A DNA stretch of 64,000 bases, from NCBI RefSeq assembly GCF_012927185.1, contig NZ_JABBGB010000001.1:992001-1056000 (forward strand), read 5' to 3'. Positions 42,998-52,179 of the stretch are shown here, piece by piece; the first letter of the stretch is position 1; each line of letters begins with the position of its first letter. This DNA is from Pseudoflavitalea sp. G-6-1-2. GTDB taxonomy: Bacteria > Bacteroidota > Bacteroidia > Chitinophagales > Chitinophagaceae. A program made the position numbers and the translations under genes. The notes beneath the pieces are model-generated. The model was not told the origin of the DNA, did no database searches, and worked only from the letters and a program-made list of their open reading frames with translations.

Positions 42998-43707
42998 GGT
43001 TGGGTTATTGAAGAAAGCCTGATAGCGCTTCTTCTTGCCGGTACGAAACTGGATTTTGAAATGCTTTGCCAGCGCTGGTTTTCATCAGCCAGCAAATACG
43101 AATTGTTGCTGCTGTTATGCATTGCTGTCAAAAAACCAACAGCCATCATAATCTCAGGTTCATATCCATTTGGTATCAGCAAAGAGTCGATGGCCCAGAA
43201 TTCTTTGCCGGGCAATGAAGGCAGCGGCGATCCCATAATCAAAACCTGCTGTTGATCAGAAACGGCAAATACCAAATTGTTCAATCTGATCTGCGAGGCC
43301 GTTTCGCCGTATTGTTTCCAGACCTCGAGCGACGTAAGCAATGCAACACTTTCTCTGATGCGCGGCGAAGGAATGAGTTTGATGGTGGTAACCGTATCCA
43401 ATGTTCCAGGGAGCAAAGAAACAGGCAATTCAACAGCAAGGAATTTGTTGAGGCGTATCCAGTTTAGCTCCGGCACTTTGCCAATTGGAGTAATCTGCCC
43501 TTTTCTGAACAGATAACCCTGAGCATCGGCATAAAATGAATGAAGAACCGGAAGCTGCTGCAGAGCGGTATCCTGATAGTCGGAATCTGTTATTCCTCTG
43601 ATCCATATGGAATGATCGTCTTCAGCCGCCATCAGCTTATCGATGCAGCGCACCAGGGCCAATACGGTTTTGTCTTTGCCGGCTATTTGCAGAATAATTT
43701 CCTTCAT
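42994..43707 (-). CDS. Hypothetical component of the bpX ternary system
   Basis: The chosen ATG (43707) gives 237 residues; a longer frame runs into the MoxR gene. No known enzyme motif. The sequence is mixed alpha/beta with LNWIRLNKFLAVELPVSLL and MVAVGFLTAMHNSSNNSYLL-like hydrophobic strands. Such short proteins are standard members of these gene clusters (named bpX0-bpX6 in Pfam), but I cannot assign the number. It lies between MoxR (9 bases upstream) and the vWA gene (4-base overlap). Confidence 0.6.
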   Translation of the reverse strand: MKEIILQIAGKDKTVLALVRCIDKLMAAEDDHSIWIRGITDSDYQDTALQQLPVLHSFYADAQGYLFRKGQITPIGKVPELNWIRLNKFLAVELPVSLLPGTLDTVTTIKLIPSPRIRESVALLTSLEVWKQYGETASQIRLNNLVFAVSDQQQVLIMGSPLPSLPGKEFWAIDSLLIPNGYEPEIMMAVGFLTAMHNSSNNSYLLADENQRWQSISKSSFVPARRSAIRLSSITQP

Positions 43708-43715
43708 ACAATTGC

Positions 43716-44870
43716 TTACCCAAATTGAATGATCTTTTTCCAGAGGGCATCGATCGGATCCTGCACGTAGGAACGCTGGGTATGATTGCTGATCCATTCG
43801 CAGCGCCCGTTCAGAAAACGCAGCCTGTCTTTTATGATGGTTCTTTCAGTGAGAGGGATGCTGGCATCCTCCCATTTCTCTGCCATCAGCATTACTTCTT
43901 TGTAAATATCATCTGCGTTTGGCACTGCGTGTACAGATGCACGCGGATGCTGATCGGGATGGTTATTGTCTTTTTGCACTACCGTATTTACGATGCCTGC
44001 AATCAGCTCCTGCTGTTCTTCCGTATCCCAGATGTACTGCATCACCCACATATCCGATGGAATGGCTACAGTTCTTTTACAGATCAATGCACTTGCGGCA
44101 ATCAGTCTTTGCAACTTCACTGCTCTCCGGTCACTGATGGGAATTCCGGCATTGCGCAACATTTCGATCAGATTGATGTAAGATTCCCGGATAGGCATCA
44201 GATCTATCTGGCCGATCATGGTTTGAATCTGAAGTATAGCGTCGATGGAAATTTCCGGCTTGTTGAGCAATGCTTTCTGTTCGAGCTTCCATCCGGCATC
44301 GAGTACATCGTTGAGTAATGCGGGATCAACATAGTCGCAGCGAACTCTGATGAGAAAACGGTCGAACAACGCCTGGAGCGCTTCGTCCTCGGGCAGATGG
44401 TTGCTGGCGCCGACAGTCATCACTACAGGCAGTGCACGGTTTTCGCGGCCGCGGCGGAATATTCTCTCGTTGAGCACCATCAGCAAACTGTTGAGGATGG
44501 CGCTGTTGGCATTCAGCAATTCATCCAGAAAAATCAGGTGGGCTTCGGGCAGCATGCCTTCTGTGTTGGTGACGAGATCGCCATCACGGAGTTTGCGGAT
44601 ATCGAAGGGACCAAAGATTTCGTTTGGCTCGGTGAAACGGGTAAGGAGGTATTCGAAACTTTTTCCATTGATTAAAGTGCTCAGCTCACGTACCATGGCG
44701 CTTTTGGCTGTTCCGGGAGGGCCAAGCAAAAAAAGATTTTCCCTTCCTGCAAGGCAAATGCCCATGAGGTCGATGATTTCGTCTTTGCCAACAAATTTTT
44801 CTTTGAGGTGCTGAAGTATCTGTTTCAGCTGATCGATCTGCTGCCAGTTGTTCTGGGGTTCGGAGGACAT
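43716..44870 (-). CDS. MoxR-type AAA+ ATPase of the bpX system
   Basis: The 384-residue protein has all catalytic motifs: Walker A GPPGTAKS (50-57), MoxR signature TRFTEPNEIFGPFD (78-90), Walker B LIFLDEL (112-118), sensor 1 GASNHLP (154-160) and arginine finger in RFLIR (171-175). The C-terminal lid (200-290) and a 90-residue tail follow. MoxR ATPases act as chaperones with vWA partners to insert metals or remodel complexes. The vWA partner here is two genes downstream. The stop overlaps no gene; its ATG shares a base with the upstream gene's stop. Confidence 0.92.
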   Translation of the reverse strand: MSSEPQNNWQQIDQLKQILQHLKEKFVGKDEIIDLMGICLAGRENLFLLGPPGTAKSAMVRELSTLINGKSFEYLLTRFTEPNEIFGPFDIRKLRDGDLVTNTEGMLPEAHLIFLDELLNANSAILNSLLMVLNERIFRRGRENRALPVVMTVGASNHLPEDEALQALFDRFLIRVRCDYVDPALLNDVLDAGWKLEQKALLNKPEISIDAILQIQTMIGQIDLMPIRESYINLIEMLRNAGIPISDRRAVKLQRLIAASALICKRTVAIPSDMWVMQYIWDTEEQQELIAGIVNTVVQKDNNHPDQHPRASVHAVPNADDIYKEVMLMAEKWEDASIPLTERTIIKDRLRFLNGRCEWISNHTQRSYVQDPIDALWKKIIQFG

Positions 44871-45493
44871 TATACTGTTTTTAAATCTTCAAATTCCGGC
44901 CAGAAAATATGGGTGTATTCTCCGGTGGTTTCTGTTATGTATTGTTTGATGTGGGGTGAGCTGGCCCGCCATTTGTCTTTTTGTGCTATGATTCTGTCGA
45001 TATACAATTGTTGCAATGCCGGATGTGAAAACAGCATAGTGTCGTCCGGAACAGTTTCCAGTTCGATACCAACCGAAGAGAGCGGCCATTGCACAGCCAT
45101 TTGTTTCAGTTGCGTTACCAGTATGTCCGCAGGAGCCAGACCAAAAGCCAGATCCAGCAATGCAGGGAGATGATTGAAAACAAGATCTGCTGAAAAATGA
45201 TCTTCCGGCGAAGCAGGAGAAAAAGCCTGCAGGTACTCCAGCAACGCCTCATTTTTTACATCCCTCAAAATAACCAACTGAACTGCCGAATAAAAATAAG
45301 CGGCTGCCTTTACTGCAACATCAGGCATAAATGCCGGAACCGTACCCGGACAGTCCAGTGCAATTTGCCTGTAATAATTTTCCAGCAGAGCAACTGTATC
45401 GCGTTTGTCTTCTTCCTCAAAAGAAATAAGACTACCGGCAACGGATACCCTCCCTGTATTGATCAATTCGTTCGTAAAACCCGACAGAAACAT
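44870..45493 (-). CDS. Small helical component of the bpX system
   Basis: The 207-residue protein is helical with no signal peptide and begins MFLSGFTNELINTGRVSVAG. A domain with conserved WPLSSVGIELE and HIKQYITETTG is visible. I recognise it only by position: such a protein heads many MoxR-vWA-beta-propeller operons (possibly bpX4). It overlaps moxR by one base and is the first gene of the operon, next to the divergent YwqG gene. Confidence 0.6.
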   Translation of the reverse strand: MFLSGFTNELINTGRVSVAGSLISFEEEDKRDTVALLENYYRQIALDCPGTVPAFMPDVAVKAAAYFYSAVQLVILRDVKNEALLEYLQAFSPASPEDHFSADLVFNHLPALLDLAFGLAPADILVTQLKQMAVQWPLSSVGIELETVPDDTMLFSHPALQQLYIDRIIAQKDKWRASSPHIKQYITETTGEYTHIFWPEFEDLKTV

Positions 45494-45603
45494 TATGTAA
45501 TTATAAATAAAATCCCGACATTTTCGGTCAAGGGTTTTTTTACCGAACTTAGTATTACTAAACCCTTAAAAAAACACACCAATCTTATCTCCAACATTTC
45601 TCT

Positions 45604-46566
45604 ATGGGCATTTTTGATTTTTTTTCAAGAAAGAAGAAGCAGGAAACCGGGCAGCCAGCATCACTGACAAAATCACCCAGGGATGATTATGACGAAGATG
45701 ATGACTGGGACGACGAAGAAGACAAAAATGAACTCCCCTACGATCCTGACTACCTCATGGAAAAAGTGGAAGTAATCCCCGGACTCGCCATGCCCCGCGC
45801 CTTTGCCGATCACTGGCCCGCATTATCCCAAACCAGAAAAGAAACCATCTCCATAACGGCCACCCCTTCAGAAAACCTGCGTATCGAAGAAAGCACATTC
45901 GGCCACTATCCCAGAATTCCTGTTGGATTCGATTATCCGAAAGACTCCGATGGACAGTTCATGTATCCACTTGCTCAGCTCAATATGAGAGAGCTGCCGC
46001 CGATGCACGGATACCCAAGAACAGGATACCTCCAATTTTACATAGCCGCCAACGATACTTACGGCCTCAATTTCGGCGAGAAGCCCGACGATTTCAAAGT
46101 AGTGTTTTTTGAAGAACAGGAAGTTGAAGAATTTGTTACCGATTTTACTTTCCTCCACCAAACGATGATCAACAATGAAAGCCCGGTTAATAAACCACTT
46201 TCATTGCGTTTTGCTCTGGAAGAAGAATACATAGGCATGGGAACTGTTGAAACAAAAGCCATTTGCGGCATTTCAATGGAATCGATCGCCGCTGAGTACG
46301 ACAACGACCTGGAGTCTGATCTCATGCAATTTGCCTTCGATAATTTCTGCTGTGAAGGACATAAGATCGGCGGTTTCGCCTATTTTACTCAAACAGATCC
46401 CCGCGAGTACAGAGAAGCGTTCCGGGATTACGTGTTGCTGCTTCAGATAGATTCCGATAAAAATATTATGTGGGGAGATGTTGGTGTTGGCAACTTCTTC
46501 ATACATCCCGATGATCTCGCTAAAAAAGATTTCTCCAAAGTAATGTACAACTGGGACTGCAGCTAG
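45604..46566 (+). CDS. YwqG/DUF1963 family protein
   Basis: The 320-residue protein has a charged N-terminus (acidic D/E run at about 27-41) and a DUF1963 core (about 75-315), with KIGGFAYFTQTDPR as the conserved C-terminal strand and an MWGDVGVGNFFI end. YwqG proteins occur near toxin loci in Bacillus and near bpX-type genes, but function is unknown. It is the only plus-strand gene between the two minus-strand operons of this region, and converges on the kinase gene with 23 bases between. Confidence 0.75.
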   Translation: MGIFDFFSRKKKQETGQPASLTKSPRDDYDEDDDWDDEEDKNELPYDPDYLMEKVEVIPGLAMPRAFADHWPALSQTRKETISITATPSENLRIEESTFGHYPRIPVGFDYPKDSDGQFMYPLAQLNMRELPPMHGYPRTGYLQFYIAANDTYGLNFGEKPDDFKVVFFEEQEVEEFVTDFTFLHQTMINNESPVNKPLSLRFALEEEYIGMGTVETKAICGISMESIAAEYDNDLESDLMQFAFDNFCCEGHKIGGFAYFTQTDPREYREAFRDYVLLLQIDSDKNIMWGDVGVGNFFIHPDDLAKKDFSKVMYNWDCS

Positions 46567-46589
46567 GCAGGTCTGTCTGCAAAGTTCTT

Positions 46590-48530
46590 TTATTTTACAA
46601 GTTCTTTAAATGCGTGCAAATCAACCTGCGCCTGCATTATCTGTTTCTTGATTTCGGTAACCTGCTTTTGCAGTTGTGCCCGCTTGTTGAGAATATGTTG
46701 TTTCTGTTGCATCAGGTTTCCGTAGGAAGCTCTGATCTCCTGCTCTACCTGCAATTTCAATTTATCTGCCTCTTCGATAATATTCAGAAAAGAACGATTG
46801 AGCAGATTGTTGTCGGGATGATACACAAACTGCGATGCCATCTGCCGCTGCCAGGAAAACAATGCCTGTTCATACTTCGGTCCGATACCCTGCACTTTGA
46901 TGCCCGATAGTTTTGAGATATCGGAAGCATTGTAGATCCCTGCATTTTGCAAAGTTTGCCTGCGGGCTGCGCCAACGCCGGCAATGGCGTGATCTTTCAG
47001 CAGAAACTGTTGCAGAAACCCATGCAGTTGCTGGTTGTAATGTCTTTCTTCTTCCGTTCTTTTCTTCAGCTGAATATCTTTCGGGATTGTTGTGTACTTG
47101 CTCACCAACTGCGCTATTCTCTTTCCCTGCTGTGCATAATTTTCAGCGTCCTGCGGGCTGCGATACAATGCCACTGCCTGTTGCAGTTGCTGATTGAGCT
47201 GCTGATATCGGTCTTTTCTTTTCTTCAGTTCTTTGTCGATGGCGTGTTTCCAGGGCATCACCAGAAAAAGGATGGCAGACACAACAATGCCGGTTACCCC
47301 GGCTGCAACACTGAAACAGAATAACAGGGCGCTGATAACAAGCAGCACCACCGTGGCAATATGCTGGTACTTTCTGAACTGTTTGTATTGTCCGCTTAGC
47401 GGAGAAGGTTTGAACGATTGTTGCGGAGGGGATGATAAATCCAGTTCCGGAATAAACAACGGATCAATTCTGAATCCCTGCACAAACCTGTCAAAGTCTT
47501 TGCTGATGCTGGCTTCAGCCGCTGAGCCATCGTCGAGGAAATAAAGAATATTGCGCTGGCTTTTGAACTGACACCACGGGCAGGAGGCGAGCTGTTTCGG
47601 ATAGCTGTGCAACTTGCTTCTGTTGCAGGTGGTCATCTGCTGCAGCAGTTGTCTGGTTTCTTTGATCCACTCTGCAGGAAGCGGCCGTTTGTCGGTTGTC
47701 TCGAAGCTGAGATGGAATAATTGAATCAACCCATCGGGGAGGCTGCGGATTTCAAAACTGTCTTTCGGCGGAGTAAGCAGTTTCTGGTTGCTGCGGATCG
47801 AGTAGGCAAACAGTTTTCTTTGAATGGCTGCTTCTTCGCTGATATCTTCATTGGTATGATTGATGCCTGCAAAAGGATGGCGTCCGAGAAAGAGTAACTG
47901 AAAAATCAGGATAGACATCGAAAAAGAATCCGTGGACGTGGTTCTTTCCACATTCTCAAAAGAGTGTAATTGCAACAGTTCCGGAGGGGTGTATCGGGGA
48001 ACACCAACCTCGCAATAGTAGGTGGTGTTTGCGTCGGAGAGTTGAAATGAATCGCAATCGATGAATGCCACCATACCCTGATTGTTCACCAGCAGGTTCC
48101 CTTCGTTCACATCTCCCACTACCAGGCCGGCCGCATGAAGAGAATGAAAAGCCGATGCGATATTTCCTGCCACATGCACCAGAAAATTATAGCCTTTGTC
48201 CGGAAAAATTTTCTTGCGATCCATCGGACTGAAGAGCATGTGTAGCGGCACATAGCTATCGAGCTTTTTCATTACAAAGCCGCAGGGTTTTCCACGTTTA
48301 TCCGTTACCAGATCGATGGGCCAGGCGGCGTAAGTCTGCAATGCATCTGAAGATCGTTGCACCATCAGCTCCAGCTTGCGTGCTTTGGTTGCAGTGAGTG
48401 GTTCGGAATAAATCTTCAACACTTGTCCGGGATGATCTTTCAGCTCATACACTTCTCCTTCGCCTCCTTTGCCGAGGAGGCGGGACGTGATGTATTGATC
48501 TTTCCTTCCGGAAAACTGCTGATGGATCAT
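46590..48530 (-). CDS. TerY-P protein kinase with membrane pair and helix-hairpin-helix
   Basis: The 646-residue protein has a Ser/Thr-type kinase domain (1-300): GKGGEGEVY (20-28), K39, a modified catalytic loop VVGDVNEGNLLV (137-148; HRD replaced by VGD with the D kept) and IDCDSF (157-162) in place of DFG. Then come a CPWC element (near 320), two membrane segments (about 378-415), a coiled coil, and a helix-hairpin-helix (about 510-560; IAGVGAARRQTLQNAG). The layout matches YegI-like kinases of the TerY-P triad. It lies one base after the PP2C gene. Confidence 0.85.
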   Translation of the reverse strand: MIHQQFSGRKDQYITSRLLGKGGEGEVYELKDHPGQVLKIYSEPLTATKARKLELMVQRSSDALQTYAAWPIDLVTDKRGKPCGFVMKKLDSYVPLHMLFSPMDRKKIFPDKGYNFLVHVAGNIASAFHSLHAAGLVVGDVNEGNLLVNNQGMVAFIDCDSFQLSDANTTYYCEVGVPRYTPPELLQLHSFENVERTTSTDSFSMSILIFQLLFLGRHPFAGINHTNEDISEEAAIQRKLFAYSIRSNQKLLTPPKDSFEIRSLPDGLIQLFHLSFETTDKRPLPAEWIKETRQLLQQMTTCNRSKLHSYPKQLASCPWCQFKSQRNILYFLDDGSAAEASISKDFDRFVQGFRIDPLFIPELDLSSPPQQSFKPSPLSGQYKQFRKYQHIATVVLLVISALLFCFSVAAGVTGIVVSAILFLVMPWKHAIDKELKKRKDRYQQLNQQLQQAVALYRSPQDAENYAQQGKRIAQLVSKYTTIPKDIQLKKRTEEERHYNQQLHGFLQQFLLKDHAIAGVGAARRQTLQNAGIYNASDISKLSGIKVQGIGPKYEQALFSWQRQMASQFVYHPDNNLLNRSFLNIIEEADKLKLQVEQEIRASYGNLMQQKQHILNKRAQLQKQVTEIKKQIMQAQVDLHAFKELVK

Positions 48531-48531
48531 A

Positions 48532-49293
48532 TCAGATACGGGTTGCGAGGAATAAGGTTTTATCGTCGTCGGTTCTGCTGTTGATGAGATCGCTGTTCAG
48601 ATACTCGCCGAGCTTTCGGTTGAGCACAGCAAGATGCTCTGCTTCCGTTGCTTTGCGCAACCACTTGAACAGATCGGCAAAGAAGGGTTGATGCACGCTC
48701 ATGCTTTCGTTGTTGAGCGTGAGCAGTTGCAGCCCGTCTGTAAGAATGGCAATTTCTCTGATGCTTTCCTGCAGGGTGGTGATTCTGAGGTGGCTCATAT
48801 TCGCATCATCCACCAGAAATGAGGTAGAGTTGGAGTACTCGCCATTCTGCGGCCACCATATGGGTGCATATCCATCATTATTGTCTTCTCTGATGAGTGC
48901 GCCGTCTCCTACCTGAAAGAAGATGGCTTTTTGTGAAGTGATCACAGCGCCGAGCAATGTGCAGGAATACTCATTGATATTTTCTTCGGCTGCTTCGGCC
49001 AGTTGCAACAACTGGTCGTACACAGATTCCAGAATGGTGAGCAGTTGCGCTTCGTCAACTTCAATGCCCGATTGCATCAGGCTGCCTAACTCAGCACAGG
49101 TCTGCGTTGTAGCCAGCTTCGAGGCCGCTGCTGCATGTTTTGCGCTTCCTGCCCCGTCGCTTACGCAACAGATCAATGCCGGTTCTCCGGATGGGAGCGT
49201 GAGTTGTGCATATGCGTGCGCATCTTCACAATCACGTGCCGATTGAAGATGTGATGTGCCGGTAACTGATTGTGCAATTATTTTCCAGCTCAT
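48532..49293 (-). CDS. PP2C-family protein phosphatase (TerY-P triad)
   Basis: The 253-residue protein has PP2C metal motifs: CEDA (22-25), VSDGAG (44-49), [10 protein letters not shown] (near 130), AILTDGL and a terminal [11 protein letters not shown]. It should remove phosphate from serine or threonine, opposing the kinase encoded next. Its start overlaps the vWA gene by four bases. Confidence 0.9.
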   Translation of the reverse strand: MSWKIIAQSVTGTSHLQSARDCEDAHAYAQLTLPSGEPALICCVSDGAGSAKHAAAASKLATTQTCAELGSLMQSGIEVDEAQLLTILESVYDQLLQLAEAAEENINEYSCTLLGAVITSQKAIFFQVGDGALIREDNNDGYAPIWWPQNGEYSNSTSFLVDDANMSHLRITTLQESIREIAILTDGLQLLTLNNESMSVHQPFFADLFKWLRKATEAEHLAVLNRKLGEYLNSDLINSRTDDDKTLFLATRI

Positions 49294-49964
49294 ACTTCTG
49301 CCCAGCCGGTGGGAGGTAATAAGTTCACTTTATTGCCGGGGTTCTTGCTGCTCACAGATTTGAGTGATCCGGAGAGCCAGATGAAGAACTCCCGGAACAT
49401 CAGTCCTTTCAGTTTCAGGGGCTGACGAACGGAGATCTCGCGGAGAATATCCATGTTCGCATCTTCCACACCAATGGCGAAGAATGCGAAGGAGCTCATC
49501 GCTTCTCCTTCTCTCACCATCATTGCTGCTTTTGAATGGCTGTCTGTTGGAGCGCCATCGGTGATGAGGATGATCCAGGGTTTGTAGTACCCGATGCCAT
49601 GCGCTTTGTATTCGCTTTTGCGGCGGGTTACCATATCGATGCCAAGCTGAATGGCGGCGCCCATCGGCGTATCGTTCTCGGCCATCAGTGGTCTTGGGAA
49701 AAAATTATTGACGGTGATGAAATCAGATTCAACCGTAACCGGACCAAAAGTAACGGTAGCGATCTCCACTCTTTTCGACGCCAGCGGATCGTTGAGCAAT
49801 TCTTTCTTCAGTGTCTGAATGCCTTCATTGAGTTCTGCAATCGGCTTTCCGCTCATGGAGCCGGAAGTATCGAGCAGCAACACACAGGGACAACGCGGTT
49901 CCGGGTTGTCTGCAAAACTCTCGCTGCCGAAAGGGATCTGTTCAAAAGAAATATACTCGTCCAT
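49290..49964 (-). CDS. TerY-like von Willebrand A protein
   Basis: The 224-residue protein is a single vWA domain with an intact [14 protein letters not shown] (32-40), a threonine in the GAAIQLG region and [10 protein letters not shown]. It resembles TerY, a partner of tellurite-resistance and phosphorylation systems. It heads the triad operon; kinase and phosphatase genes follow with overlapping or adjacent ends. It could bring metal-dependent contacts that the degenerate bpX vWA lacks. Confidence 0.9.
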   Translation of the reverse strand: MDEYISFEQIPFGSESFADNPEPRCPCVLLLDTSGSMSGKPIAELNEGIQTLKKELLNDPLASKRVEIATVTFGPVTVESDFITVNNFFPRPLMAENDTPMGAAIQLGIDMVTRRKSEYKAHGIGYYKPWIILITDGAPTDSHSKAAMMVREGEAMSSFAFFAIGVEDANMDILREISVRQPLKLKGLMFREFFIWLSGSLKSVSSKNPGNKVNLLPPTGWAEV

Positions 49965-50112
49965 GGTTTGTACAGGGTATTATTGGAAATAAAAGTAGCA
50001 AATAGAATTAATATCAACATGCTTTCTGTAGCTCCTCATATGCTGTCTGGAGTGATTTTATTTCAGTTTAGGGAATTTTGTAATTCATGAACCTCAGTGA
50101 TGAAAAAGGAAA

Positions 50113-50631
50113 TCAGAGTTTCATTTTCATGCCAAATTCACGGATAATGCTGAGCATGGCTTCTGCATTTCCAATGGCATCATCAACAGGATGGTGTGTA
50201 TGTGAAGTTCTTCTCAGGTACTTGAAACTTTTGCTATAGTCTCTCACAATCCCTTTGAAGAGGCTGCCAAGGTTTTGAGAACTGAATCCGAAAGGGTTCT
50301 TCCCTGTGAAATGATGAAAGTACCAGCAGATGAACATCCAGTCGAAACCATTGTTGTCGCTGATGAAAATCGGAGTACCCTTGGTAACTTCTTTGATCCA
50401 GCTGGCGAATTGCTGCATTACTTCCGCCGGATCATCAAATAGCAAGGTCTCTTCTCTTGTATGTCCTGATACAGCGAGAGCCTCAGGAATGAATTTCTCA
50501 GAAATGGGTTTTAGTTTTCCATAAAACGTTTTGTCCAATTGATGATCTACGAGAACGGCTCCGAAAGAGATCATGGAATAATCTCCGGGAATTGGTCCAT
50601 CGCTTTCGATGTCTACCATAATAAAAGGCAT
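50113..50631 (-). CDS. DEDDh 3'-5' exonuclease family protein
   Basis: The chosen ATG (50631) gives 172 residues; a frame to 50754 adds 41 residues without exonuclease character. Motifs: D7 and E9 in VDIESDG, NNGFDWMF and HHPVDDAIGNAEAM, the DEDDh set of RNase T/DnaQ-like nucleases. The size suits a small RNase T-like 3'-5' exonuclease; DNA versus RNA cannot be told. It is divergent from an AraC regulator. Confidence 0.85.
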   Translation of the reverse strand: MPFIMVDIESDGPIPGDYSMISFGAVLVDHQLDKTFYGKLKPISEKFIPEALAVSGHTREETLLFDDPAEVMQQFASWIKEVTKGTPIFISDNNGFDWMFICWYFHHFTGKNPFGFSSQNLGSLFKGIVRDYSKSFKYLRRTSHTHHPVDDAIGNAEAMLSIIREFGMKMKL

Positions 50632-50777
50632 GTTTGATTTGATTTTAAATGATTGATAAATAAAGTGGATTGAATAACAGGCCGAAGCCTCGGCTTTATT
50701 TTGTAAATTTATTTCCCGGAACACCGGGGTGCAGAAGAAGCACAAAGTTCGCATAAATAAAATTACCTGAGCAATTC

Positions 50778-51638
50778 ATGCAGGCAGATATTCATACGCT
50801 GTTTGAGTCAGACTTTTACCGTATCCTGGATTTCAAATGCCGGTGCACGGAATGTACTACGTCCAAACCGGAGTACAGCAATGTCTTTTGCATCAGCTTC
50901 GTAAGAAAAGGCAACTTCCTTTTCAATGTATTCCGGCATTCGCTCGATAGCTACAGCGGATGCGTACTGATCACCAAACCCGGATCTGAACGTACTGTTA
51001 CGCACGCGCATGCAATACCCGATGAGTGCACCATCATCGAATTCAAAGATGATTTCTATCCCGTGCTGAGCGAACAATACAAAGGAGCAGGATTCCTTCA
51101 CGATAACGATTGGCAGTCAACACTGGTACGAACCAATGCTTCAACGGAGTTTCTACATTACATGATCTGGCAACTGCTTCAATCCCGAACGGGCAGCAAA
51201 CTGCATATCGACCATCTTGTACTGGAAGTACTGAGAAAAGTGATGAGCGAGATCACCGACTATTCTCCCGATCCGCAGATCAATGCCCGGATGAAGAAAA
51301 ATCATCTGCTCACTATCGAAAGAGCCAAAGATTATATTTCAAATCATTTCACTGAGAATATATCCCTGTTGGAAATTGCGGAGCACTGTTATGTAAGTCC
51401 ATTTCACTTCAGCAGAATATTCAGGTCTTTTGTGAAAATGCCGCCACATCAGTATCTGGCGGACATACGGCTCGAAAATGCTGCACTGCTGCTGAGAACC
51501 AATTCCACGCCAGTGGCTGACGTGGCCTTCAGCAGCGGCTTCAACAGCATCGAATACTTCAATGCGGCGTTCAGAAAAAAATTCTCCTCCACTCCATCTG
51601 CATACAGAAAAACATTTGCAGGCCTGCTTCATAAATAG
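50778..51638 (+). CDS. AraC-family transcriptional regulator
   Basis: The 286-residue protein has an N-terminal cupin-like sensor (1-160), with an unusual CRCTECTTS cysteine set near 20-28, and an AraC helix-turn-helix pair in the C-terminus (NISLLEIAEHCYVSPFHFSR, then VADVAFSSGFNSIEYFNAAF). The regulated genes are unknown. The next gene, DinB family, follows on the same strand. Confidence 0.88.
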   Translation: MQADIHTLFESDFYRILDFKCRCTECTTSKPEYSNVFCISFVRKGNFLFNVFRHSLDSYSGCVLITKPGSERTVTHAHAIPDECTIIEFKDDFYPVLSEQYKGAGFLHDNDWQSTLVRTNASTEFLHYMIWQLLQSRTGSKLHIDHLVLEVLRKVMSEITDYSPDPQINARMKKNHLLTIERAKDYISNHFTENISLLEIAEHCYVSPFHFSRIFRSFVKMPPHQYLADIRLENAALLLRTNSTPVADVAFSSGFNSIEYFNAAFRKKFSSTPSAYRKTFAGLLHK

Positions 51639-51701
51639 CAAGATTTCTTAACTGCTCCTCTGTTGGTGATTTTAGCTTTGCGCTATAAAATGAGATCAGA
51701 C

Positions 51702-52109
51702 ATGAAAGAACAGTTGCTGAACCTTACAGATACATCCAGAAAATACACACTGGATGTAGCCGCGGCAATGCCCGAAGGCAAATACAATTTCAAACCTGTT
51801 GATGAGGTTTGGAACTTCAGGGAATTGCTTCATCACATAGCCTATGGCATCGAATGGTGGGAAGCCAATTATGTACTCGGACTGGAAACAGACTGGGCGC
51901 CGCCTGCCACAGGAAAAAACAAAGAAGAAGTGATGGCGTATCTGGAAAAAGCTTACGACAGCTTGCAGGTAGTTATCAAAACACAACCGATGACTGAAAG
52001 TGCAGTGAAAGGTGTTCATTCCGCACTGGATCATATTACACATCATCGCGGACAAGCCGTGTTGCATTTGCGATTGAACGGTATAGAACCTCCGGCATAC
52101 ACGTATTGA
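51702..52109 (+). CDS. DinB-family protein
   Basis: The chosen ATG gives 135 residues; ATG 51690 or a TTG further up are possible. It has a four-helix DinB fold: HHIAYGIEWWEANY near the N-terminal third and DHITHHRGQAVLHLRL near the C-terminus, giving three histidines for metal binding. DinB proteins are thiol-transferase or metal-dependent enzymes; substrate unknown. It lies 63 bases after the AraC gene and may be its target. Confidence 0.85.
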   Translation: MKEQLLNLTDTSRKYTLDVAAAMPEGKYNFKPVDEVWNFRELLHHIAYGIEWWEANYVLGLETDWAPPATGKNKEEVMAYLEKAYDSLQVVIKTQPMTESAVKGVHSALDHITHHRGQAVLHLRLNGIEPPAYTY

Positions 52110-52179
52110 GGTTCTGGTTTTTGTTGATTTGTACAATTCAGGGAACTCCGGTGAGCGGGGTTCTCTGGTTGTTTGTGGC

